Below are positions 1-4,608 of a stretch of 6,103 nt of DNA, in pieces (positions within the stretch are counted from its first letter, which is position 1; each line of letters opens with the position of its first letter). A program made the position numbers and the translations under genes. The notes beneath the pieces were generated by a model, which searched no databases, had not been told where the DNA came from, and saw only the letters and a program-made list of their open reading frames with translations. Source of the DNA: Clostridiales bacterium. GTDB lineage: Bacteria > Bacillota > Clostridia > Christensenellales > CAG-917. The DNA lies in contig JAAVHW010000049.1 of the NCBI GenBank assembly GCA_014799525.1, positions 11,469-17,571 of the forward strand. The letters are read 5' to 3'.

Positions 1-732
1 GCACAATCTATCGCTGGCATAAACGTGGTGCTGAACACAATAATTGCCGAACAGTTCCAACTCTTCTCCGACGAGCTTGAAAAGGCGCCCGACTTCCACG
101 AGGGTATCAACAAGATTATCAAGCGCGTGATGAATGAGCATGGCAGAATCATATTCAACGGAAACAACTATTCTGACGAATGGGTGGAAGAAGCAAAGAA
201 GCGCGGACTTCTCAACCTGCGCTCCACAATGGACGCACTGCCCTATCTCACCTCCGAAAAGAACATTGCACTGTTTGAAGGGCAAAACGTATTCTCAAGA
301 CGCGAGCTTCTCTCCCGCGAGGAGATACATATTGAAAACTACTGCCGCCTTATAAATATCGAGGCAATGACAATGCTCGATATGGCAACAATGGAAATTA
401 TTCCGTCCGTGCTTCGCTATAAAGGCGATGTTGCAAAAACGGCGAAAAACTCCATTGCTATAGGCGTTGACGCTTCTGCTGAATTGGAGATTGCAAACAC
501 GCTTACGAGCCTTGTAAAAACAGCGCGCAAGCAGATTGCCGAACTTCAGTCCGCGCTTGACAAAGCACATTCTATAAGCGTAAGCGCAGCGGAGTGCGGA
601 TATTGCTTCCGCGACGACGTTATCCCAGCAATGGATGCCCTGCGCCACACCTGCGACGAGCTCGAACTGAACACAGCAAAGAGCTACTGGCCATTCCCCA
701 ATTATGGAGACCTTTTATTCTCGGTGCATTAA
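1..732 (+). CDS. glnN: Glutamine synthetase type III, C-terminal part (partial, cut by window start)
   Basis: This enzyme makes glutamine from glutamate, ammonia and ATP in the cytoplasm and is a main entry point for nitrogen. The frame is open from base 1 (first residues AQSIAGINVVLN), so the GTG at 25 is an internal codon and not a start. The 243 visible codons are about a third of a GSIII, which is usually near 700 residues. They match the all-helical GSIII C-terminal region: NTIIAEQFQLF near the start, the block around IIFNGNNYSDEW, then RYKGDVAKTA and the family-typical ending YWPFPNYGDLLFSV. The catalytic beta-barrel and the ATP-binding residues lie upstream, outside the window. GSIII is a dodecamer common in Bacteroidetes, cyanobacteria and Clostridia. 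The gene ends in TAA 5 nt before structured repeat copy A, whose 3' hairpin may terminate it. Family identity is recognised from the sequence; regulation cannot be judged without the 5' end. Confidence 0.93.
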   Translation, partial: AQSIAGINVVLNTIIAEQFQLFSDELEKAPDFHEGINKIIKRVMNEHGRIIFNGNNYSDEWVEEAKKRGLLNLRSTMDALPYLTSEKNIALFEGQNVFSRRELLSREEIHIENYCRLINIEAMTMLDMATMEIIPSVLRYKGDVAKTAKNSIAIGVDASAELEIANTLTSLVKTARKQIAELQSALDKAHSISVSAAECGYCFRDDVIPAMDALRHTCDELELNTAKSYWPFPNYGDLLFSVH

Positions 733-737
733 CATTT

Positions 738-899
738 TTGCGCCGAATGTCACACACTTCGTGCAAGCACTGCGTGTACGCACACTCGGACACATTCACA
801 TATGAAAGCTATGAAAAACAATTCGTTTGGTGTCCGAGATGTGCTGTGAGCGCAATCGTCTATGGGGCAAAAAGCAGGAAGTGAATTCCTACTTTTTGC
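738..899 (+). repeat. Structured interspersed repeat, copy A (candidate structured RNA)
   Basis: This intergenic element shares its ends with 3733-3904. Its 5' block of 18 nt (738-755) is identical there, and its 3' blocks at 843-855 and 864-905 are nearly so. Read on the plus strand it folds as follows. P1 is TTGCGC (738-743) with GCGCAA (850-855). A 6-nt bulge CGAATG follows (744-749). P2 is TCACA (750-754) with TGTGA (845-849). A variable arm spans 755-779. P4 has 14 bp, 780-793 with 830-844, and one bulged A (839) around a 36-nt loop. A terminator-like hairpin closes the element (867-899). P4 is unlike copy B in sequence but pairs equally well. It starts 5 nt after the glutamine synthetase stop and ends about 120 nt before the hydrolase gene. 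The transcribed strand is not certain. It does not resemble any riboswitch, 6S, SRP or tmRNA that I know. Function is unknown. Confidence 0.7.
867..899 (+). terminator. Terminator-like hairpin at the 3' end of copy A
   Basis: GCAAAAAG (867-874) pairs with CTTTTTGC (892-899), and inside it AGGAA (876-880) pairs with TTCCT (886-890) around a GTGAA loop. The A5 run before and T5 run after the inner stem give the usual layout of a bidirectional intrinsic terminator. The one internal mismatch (C875/A891) is C-A on the plus strand but G-U on the minus strand. It is well placed to end glutamine synthetase transcripts, but the inner stem is weak, so terminator activity is inferred. Confidence 0.55.
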
Positions 900-924
900 A
901 AAATAAATATTGACAGAGATTGAC

Positions 925-952
925 AAAATGAGGGATGTACATTCCTCATTTT
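925..952. promoter_or_regulatory. 28-nt palindrome over the -35 box, probable operator
   Basis: The left arm AAAATGAGG (925-933) is the exact reverse complement of CCTCATTTT (944-952). The centre, ATGTACAT (935-942), is itself a perfect palindrome. Only the pair G934/T943 fails, so 13 of 14 pairs match. It covers the -35 box and ends 6 nt before the -10. This is the usual place and symmetry for a dimeric repressor site (TetR- or MarR-like), but the regulator is not in the window and cannot be named. An RNA hairpin role is unlikely, because the site lies upstream of the predicted transcription start. Confidence 0.6.
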
Positions 953-964
953 TCATAGTATAAT
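936..964 (+). promoter_or_regulatory. Promoter of the hydrolase gene
   Basis: The -10 box is a perfect TATAAT (959-964). With a 17-nt spacer the -35 box is TGTACA (936-941), which matches TTGACA at 4 of 6 positions. Transcription would start near 971, giving a leader of about 50 nt before the ATG at 1021. Two better TTGACA boxes at 910-915 and 920-925 lie too far upstream (33 nt or more from the -10) to pair with this -10. Confidence 0.65.
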
Positions 965-1020
965 TGTTTTAATCGGATAATTAAATATCAACACTACAAG
1001 TAGTTCATATAGGGGGAAAT

Positions 1021-1797
1021 ATGAAAAAACTGTTTTCTATAGTGCTTATCATTGCAGTGCTTTGTTCTGCGGCGTTTTGTCTGTTTTCGTGCAACACGCC
1101 CAACAATAAATCCGACAATACGCCAGACAATCAAGAAGTTTACGTTGATTACGGCAAAGACAATTCCTATGAGTTTGAAGTGACCGAGGATGACGATGCG
1201 GTAACGTATATGCCTAAGGGCGCGACGGCAAAATACGGATTGCTGTTTTATCTCGGCACTATAATTCCGCCCGAGTGCTACGCCTACCTCGCAGAGCCGC
1301 TTGCAAGACAGGGGTATGTCGTCGTCATTCCTAAGATTTTATTTGCCTACTTCCTCTACAAGGAAACGGAAGTAGCATTTGAAAAACATCCGAACGTTGA
1401 GTTCTTTATTGGCGGACATTCTCAAGGTGGCGGCGCGGCAATCAAGCGCGCGCAGGAAAATCCAAATTCCATCAAGGGCGTAATTTTGTATGCTCCACTT
1501 TGCAACGGAAAAGAAACGATTGAGGACACCTCTATCCCCACTCTCTTGCTTGAGGCTACAAAGGACAATGTGCTGAATTATTCACAAAAAGAGACCGCGA
1601 GAGGTAGACTACCAGAAAACCGTACTGAATATATGCTTGAAGGCTGCCACATGAGCTTCAGCTCGTTTGATGACGATGCACTGCTCGCCCCATTCAACGA
1701 TGGTCCAGTCACCGCCGAAGAAAAAGCCGCTCAAAAAGAAATGACATATCAGTACACGTTAGCTTTTATGAGGTCAGTTATACTAGGCGCTGATTAA
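1021..1797 (+). CDS. Predicted lipoprotein, alpha/beta hydrolase
   Basis: A 258-residue secreted or membrane-anchored serine hydrolase; the substrate cannot be read from the sequence. Residues 1-23 form a lipoprotein-type signal peptide (KK, then a hydrophobic stretch) ending in LFSC, so Cys24 would carry the lipid. Phe at lipobox position -2 is not the favoured residue. A short Asn/Asp/Pro-rich linker follows. The hydrolase core starts near residue 60. A strand and oxyanion-region segment (LLFYLGTIIPPECYAYLAEP, 74-93) is followed by the nucleophile elbow GGHSQGGG with Ser134, then by PTLLLEATKD with likely acid Asp182 and EGCHMSF with likely base His210. The layout fits the alpha/beta hydrolase_5 type of family. 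AGGGGG (1011-1016), 4 nt before the ATG, supports the start. It is a single gene with its own promoter and probable operator upstream, and a terminator downstream shared with the convergent transketolase operon. Confidence 0.85.
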   Translation: MKKLFSIVLIIAVLCSAAFCLFSCNTPNNKSDNTPDNQEVYVDYGKDNSYEFEVTEDDDAVTYMPKGATAKYGLLFYLGTIIPPECYAYLAEPLARQGYVVVIPKILFAYFLYKETEVAFEKHPNVEFFIGGHSQGGGAAIKRAQENPNSIKGVILYAPLCNGKETIEDTSIPTLLLEATKDNVLNYSQKETARGRLPENRTEYMLEGCHMSFSSFDDDALLAPFNDGPVTAEEKAAQKEMTYQYTLAFMRSVILGAD

Positions 1798-1842
1798 ATT
1801 AGAACAAACAAAAAGAACTTAAATGTTTCATAATAAAAAAGT

Positions 1843-1869
1843 AAAAGCCACACTTAAAGTGTGGCTTTT
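1843..1869. terminator. Bidirectional intrinsic terminator between convergent genes
   Basis: AAAAGCCACAC (1843-1853) pairs perfectly with GTGTGGCTTTT (1859-1869) around the loop TTAAA. On the plus strand the stem runs into TTTTGTATTT, which ends the hydrolase transcript. On the minus strand it runs into TTTTACTTTTTT, which ends the transketolase operon 23 nt past its stop codon. Confidence 0.9.
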
Positions 1870-1892
1870 GTATTTATAAACTATATTTTTTA

Positions 1893-2834
1893 TTACTTTT
1901 TCATATTTATTGATTTCTTTGCCGCTGCTACGATATCTGCGGTTGTGATGTGATAAACCTCGCTGAGATATGCGTTTTTGCCAACCTGACAGAACTCATC
2001 GTTTATGCCGACCATTTGAATTGGAACGGGACACTCGCGTGAGGCAACCTCTGCAACTGCGCTGCCAAGACCGCCGTATATATTGTGGTTCTCACAAGTG
2101 ACGATTGCGCCAGTCTTTGCCGCTTTCTTTACCGCTTCAACGTCAATGGGTTTCCATGTATGCATATTCACAACCGCCGCGCTTATGCCCTCGCTTGCCA
2201 ACAGTTCTGCCGCATCCAATGCGCGCTCAACCATTATGCCGCTTGCAATAAGCGTAACGTCCTTACCCTCTTTGAGCTCTATTGCCTTGCCAAGCTTGAA
2301 GTCAAGCGTTTCATCATATACCTTTGCAGCTTTCTTGCGGAACATACGCACATACACCGCGCTCTTGCTATCTACAATTTGCGGCAGCGCCTTTTCCATC
2401 ATAGTGGCGTCCGTTGGCTCGAAGCAAATCATCTTTGGGATAGCGCGCATTATTGCCATATCCTCAAACGGCATATGCGTACCGCCGTTCGCCTCTGCCG
2501 CAACGCCTGGCTCCGAACCGATAATCTTTACGTTCAAGCCCGAGTACGCAACGGAAATAAATATCTGGTCGTAGCATCTGCGCGTAGCAAACGGAGCAAA
2601 GCTGTATGCAAACGGAATCTTGCCCATTGTCGCCATACCTGCGGCAACGCCAATCATATTCTGCTCCGCAATGCCTACGTTGAAAAATCTGTCGGGGTGC
2701 GCTTCCTTGAAGCACTTTGTCGCATGACAGCTCATGAGGTCGGCGTCAAGCACTACTATACGTTCGTCCTTATCGGCAAGCTCCGTCAATGCCTTGGCAA
2801 GAGCCTGTCTTATTTCTCTTTCGTCAGTGGTCAC
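1893..2834 (-). CDS. Transketolase, C-terminal subunit
   Basis: Second half of a split transketolase, 313 residues. With the N-terminal subunit it moves two-carbon ketol units between sugar phosphates in the non-oxidative pentose phosphate pathway. It carries the pyrimidine-binding domain of the thiamine diphosphate site (about residues 5-170). The hallmark FNVGIAEQNMIGVAAGMA contains Glu57, the residue that activates the cofactor aminopyrimidine. A C-terminal transketolase domain follows (about 185-310; DVTLIASG, ENHNIYGGLGSAVAEV). I chose the GTG at 2834 as the start. It overlaps the upstream stop as GTGA, a layout typical of translational coupling, and GGGGAGG lies 8 nt upstream. The longer reading from the GTG at 2864 would add 10 residues encoded inside the upstream gene and lacks as good a site. 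A DXS- or pyruvate dehydrogenase E1-beta-like paralogue is less likely, given the partner and motifs. Confidence 0.92.
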   Translation of the reverse strand: MTTDEREIRQALAKALTELADKDERIVVLDADLMSCHATKCFKEAHPDRFFNVGIAEQNMIGVAAGMATMGKIPFAYSFAPFATRRCYDQIFISVAYSGLNVKIIGSEPGVAAEANGGTHMPFEDMAIMRAIPKMICFEPTDATMMEKALPQIVDSKSAVYVRMFRKKAAKVYDETLDFKLGKAIELKEGKDVTLIASGIMVERALDAAELLASEGISAAVVNMHTWKPIDVEAVKKAAKTGAIVTCENHNIYGGLGSAVAEVASRECPVPIQMVGINDEFCQVGKNAYLSEVYHITTADIVAAAKKSINMKK

Positions 2835-3649
2835 TTTTCGAACCTCCCCGTTTCCTTTCTCCACATATCTTCGGTTATCGTCATGCTGTGGCAGTTCGCC
2901 GCACTCTCCGCAAACGAAGCGCCCTTGCCCTTGACGGTGTTGAGTATAATCATATTCGCCTTGCCAGAGCCTTTGGCATTGTCAATAGCGGTGCTGATAG
3001 CGTCCAAATCGTGACCGTCGATATCCTGCACGAAGAAGCCGAACGCCTTCCACTTGTCAACCACTGGGTAAATGTCGTTTATATCGGAAACCTTGCCGTC
3101 AAGCTGCATCTTGTTGTAGTCAAGCAAGACGATGAGGTTGTCGAGCTTGCGCGAGCCTGCGAGCATACTCGCCTCCCAAATCTGTCCTTCCTGCGACTCG
3201 CCGTCACCGATGAAGCAGTAGATGGTTGCGGGATTCTTATCCAGCTTTGCCGCCATAGCCATACCAACCGCCGCCGAGAGTCCCTGTCCGAGCGAGCCTG
3301 CCGTCATATCTATGCCGGGAGTCTTATTCATATCGCAGTGAGACGGCAAATTCGTACCGTTCTTGTTGAGGGTGGAGAGCCATTCCTTGGGGAAGTAGCC
3401 AAGGTCTGCAAGCACTGCGTACATCGCAGGACCTGCGTGTCCCTTTGACATGATAACTCTGTCTCTGTCCTGCTTGCGCGGATTTTTGGGGTCTATATTT
3501 GCCTTAGAATAATAAATGACCGTCAAAGCATCCATAACAGACAGTGCTCCGCCAATATGTCCGACGCCAAACGTACCAATCGTTTGAATTACGTCATCGC
3601 GAAGCTGCCTTGCTTTGACAGCCAAAGACTGTGATTGTGAAACGTCCAT
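2831..3649 (-). CDS. Transketolase, N-terminal subunit
   Basis: First half of a split transketolase, 272 residues, about the length usual for separate N-subunits in Clostridia and archaea. It binds the diphosphate end of thiamine diphosphate. The cofactor/metal motif GDGESQEG begins at residue 148 and the metal-ligand region DYNKMQLDG spans about 177-185. Conserved histidines His31 (GVGHIGG) and His71 (SKGHAGPAMYA) sit where transketolases place active-site His residues. MTAGSLGQGLSAAVGMA (115-131) is also characteristic. The ATG at 3649 is well supported: AGGAGG (3655-3660) lies 5 nt upstream. The gene is first in a two-gene operon, and its TGA overlaps the GTG start of the C-terminal subunit by 4 nt, consistent with equal production of both chains of an alpha2-beta2 enzyme. 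The active site would form only where the two chains meet. Confidence 0.93.
   Translation of the reverse strand: MDVSQSQSLAVKARQLRDDVIQTIGTFGVGHIGGALSVMDALTVIYYSKANIDPKNPRKQDRDRVIMSKGHAGPAMYAVLADLGYFPKEWLSTLNKNGTNLPSHCDMNKTPGIDMTAGSLGQGLSAAVGMAMAAKLDKNPATIYCFIGDGESQEGQIWEASMLAGSRKLDNLIVLLDYNKMQLDGKVSDINDIYPVVDKWKAFGFFVQDIDGHDLDAISTAIDNAKGSGKANMIILNTVKGKGASFAESAANCHSMTITEDMWRKETGRFEK
2843..2849 (-). promoter_or_regulatory. Ribosome binding site that fixes the C-terminal subunit start
   Basis: On the minus strand GGGGAGG lies 8 nt before the GTG at 2834 and inside the end of the N-terminal subunit gene. It favours this start over the in-frame GTG at 2864. Confidence 0.75.
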
Positions 3650-3668
3650 ATCACCCTCCTGCGCTTAT

Positions 3669-3715
3669 AGTATAGCATTGCAAAAATTATAATACAAGCG
3701 ATTGAACGAACACAA
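3669..3715 (-). promoter_or_regulatory. Probable promoter region of the transketolase operon
   Basis: Two minus-strand candidates overlap. One has -10 TATACT (3674-3669) and -35 TTGTAT (3697-3692) with a 17-nt spacer, which would leave a leader of only about 13 nt. The other has -10 TATAAT (3691-3686) and -35 TTGTGT (3715-3710) with 18 nt, giving a leader of about 30 nt; I slightly prefer it. Neither -35 matches better than 3 of 6. A plus-strand TATAAT (3688-3693) sits at the same place and could serve copy B, but its -35 is poor. Confidence 0.45.
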
Positions 3716-3732
3716 TCCAGAAAATTATTATA

Positions 3733-3904
3733 TTGCGCCGAATGTCACACCTCGCTTAGCTCGGCACGCAAAATCATTGCCACATTTCGTGTGATTGAAT
3801 CTGCTAAGTGCCACTATCAAACAAACATTTAAAAGGCAATGAGTTTTGCTGTGAGCGCAAACGCTTAAGGGGCAAAAAGCAGGAAATGAATCCCTACTTT
3901 TTGC
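3733..3904 (+). repeat. Structured interspersed repeat, copy B (candidate structured RNA)
   Basis: Second full copy of the element at 738-899, in the same plus-strand orientation. P1 is TTGCGC (3733-3738) with GCGCAA (3855-3860). The same CGAATG bulge follows (3739-3744). P2 is TCACA (3745-3749) with TGTGA (3850-3854). The variable arm is 3750-3767. P4 has 14 bp, 3768-3781 with 3835-3849, and one bulged G (3843) around a 53-nt loop. The 3' hairpin is 3872-3904. P4 differs from copy A at 7 of 14 pairs, all compensated. The element fills most of the gap between the 5' end of the transketolase operon and the 3' end of the next minus-strand gene. It therefore leads no plus-strand gene, which argues against a cis riboswitch. 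No open reading frame of note lies in it. Function is unknown. Confidence 0.7.
3872..3904 (-). terminator. Hairpin of copy B, likely terminator of the minus-strand gene at 3922
   Basis: It lies 17 nt past the stop codon of the minus-strand gene. GCAAAAAG and CTTTTTGC form the outer stem. On the minus strand the inner stem pairs throughout, with two G-U wobbles (3896/3880 and 3892/3884). On the plus strand the same two pairs are C-A mismatches. The A5/T5 layout fits an intrinsic terminator, and the minus-strand reading is the more stable one. Confidence 0.55.
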
Positions 3905-3921
3905 GAAATATATTTAGCGCA

Positions 3922-4371
3922 TTATGCGTGCAAGGCATCCTTCAAGAGCTTTTCAAGCTCCTGCCTTCTGCCCTCGGGCTGAGTGGAAAGATAGTCCTCG
4001 GCGCACTGCTTGAAGAATGTAAACAGCTTTAAGTCGTTCATAGCCGCAAGCTCGTTGAGGCTCACGCTACGCCCCACTCTTGCCGCAAGGTCCTGTAGCA
4101 TTAGCACCGCCTTGAGCTTTTCAACGGATATGCCAAGTCTCTCCGCCGTACGTGAAAGCGTAGCCGCCGACATATCCGACACAACGCTCTCGCCTGCAAT
4201 CTCCGTTTCATATATCTCGATTATGCGCGGATTGAGCATATCGTACACACTCGCCGCCGAGCAAAGCTTTCTGCTCTCACCCTCGTCAAACGTAAATACC
4301 GCCGCGCTAAAAAGCATAGCGGCAACAATCAATATAAATAATGCAAATACACAAGGTTTTGTACGTTTCAT
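3922..4371 (-). CDS. Hypothetical membrane-anchored or secreted protein
   Basis: 149 residues that I do not recognise. The N-terminus (MKRTK, then hydrophobic residues about 7-27) is a signal peptide or membrane anchor with the rest outside; no lipobox is present. The remainder is mostly helical and charged. Residues 71-100 (around SRTAERLGISVEKLKAVLML) look loosely like a helix-turn-helix, but a DNA-binding role would not fit export, so I give this little weight. The C-terminus (about 130-149) is a Lys/Glu-rich helix. Two cysteines, Cys37 and Cys123, lie in the exported part. The ATG at 4371 is supported by GAGGTG 4 nt upstream. It lies between proS and the transketolase operon on the same strand, but terminators separate it from both, so it is probably transcribed alone. 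A real gene is likely; its function is open. Confidence 0.65.
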   Translation of the reverse strand: MKRTKPCVFALFILIVAAMLFSAAVFTFDEGESRKLCSAASVYDMLNPRIIEIYETEIAGESVVSDMSAATLSRTAERLGISVEKLKAVLMLQDLAARVGRSVSLNELAAMNDLKLFTFFKQCAEDYLSTQPEGRRQELEKLLKDALHA

Positions 4372-4439
4372 TTTTCACCTCGCATTTAGCGTGTGTAAGC
4401 TTAGCGGAATTATTACAAGCATCTCAATATTGACCGATT

Positions 4440-4500
4440 ATGTATCAATAATTATTCAGCAAAAAGCACTCCAAATTGGAGTGCTTTTTTATTGATACAT
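4440..4500. repeat. 10-bp inverted repeat enclosing a terminator
   Basis: ATGTATCAAT (4440-4449) and ATTGATACAT (4491-4500) are exact reverse complements. They enclose the terminator at 4461-4490, with 11 nt unpaired on the left and none on the right. The whole block could fold into one long structure on either strand. Confidence 0.7.
4461..4490 (-). terminator. Intrinsic terminator downstream of proS
   Basis: AAAAAGCACTCCA (4461-4473) pairs perfectly with TGGAGTGCTTTTT (4477-4489) around a 3-nt loop. On the minus strand the stem ends in CTTTTTGC and would stop proS transcripts about 120 nt past the stop codon. On the plus strand it ends in six T, so it is structurally bidirectional, although no plus-strand gene feeds it here. 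Confidence 0.85.
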
Positions 4501-4512
4501 TTTATTCTAAAT

Positions 4513-4574
4513 CAAACAATCACCGCGTTTATCTATCGATTTTGATATTATAAAACACGCTTTTGATTGTTTTG
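4513..4574. repeat. Long imperfect hairpin downstream of proS
   Basis: AAACAATCA (4514-4522) and TGATTGTTT (4564-4572) match perfectly. Inside them GCGT (4525-4528) pairs with ACGC (4557-4560) and TTAT (4529-4532) with ATAA (4550-4553). Together they make a long AT-rich stem between repeat copy C and the proS terminator. It lacks a following T run, so it is not itself a terminator. Confidence 0.5.
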
Positions 4575-4603
4575 TCACACGAAGTGTGTGACAGTCGGCG
4601 CAA
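4573..4603 (-). repeat. 5' fragment of the structured repeat (copy C)
   Basis: Read on the minus strand from 4603, the first 26 nt match copy A 738-763 at 25 positions. The sequence then differs: TGTCACAC and GTGTGACA (4573-4580, 4586-4593) close directly into an 8-bp hairpin with a 5-nt loop. The 3' blocks of copies A and B are missing. It starts 5 nt after the proS stop, the same spacing as copy A after the glutamine synthetase stop. Confidence 0.65.
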
Positions 4604-4608
4604 TTATC

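Noticed and set aside
25..732. GTG at 25 as the start of a separate 235-residue protein.
   Set aside because: The frame is open to base 1 and the upstream residues continue the glutamine synthetase III sequence, so the gene is cut by the window edge.
843..858. TGTGAGCGCAA-type sequence in copies A and B resembling a LacI-family or cre operator.
   Set aside because: The cre consensus fails at two fixed positions, and the sequence is fully explained as the 3' strands of stems P2 and P1, which pair with 738-754.
738..899. Copy A as a riboswitch or attenuator of the hydrolase gene.
   Set aside because: The hydrolase has its own promoter downstream of the element, and copy B is not upstream of any same-strand gene.
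750..956. 68-codon minus-strand reading frame over copy A and the promoter.
   Set aside because: It runs through the repeat stems and the operator, has no recognisable protein features, and is best read as a chance frame.
2085..3448. Long plus-strand reading frames (309, 219 and 163 codons) opposite the transketolase genes.
   Set aside because: They are antisense shadows of strongly conserved transketolase coding sequence and have no matching family features.
3755..3808. Possible pseudoknot in copy B, CTTAGC (3755-3760) with GCTAAG (3803-3808).
   Set aside because: I find no equivalent pairing between the variable arm and the P4 loop in copy A, so it has no comparative support.
738..3904. 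Copies A and B as retron, bridge-RNA or transposon-end RNAs.
   Set aside because: No reverse transcriptase, IS110, TnpB or other transposase frame exists in the window, the element ends are not inverted repeats of each other, and I see no target-site duplication.
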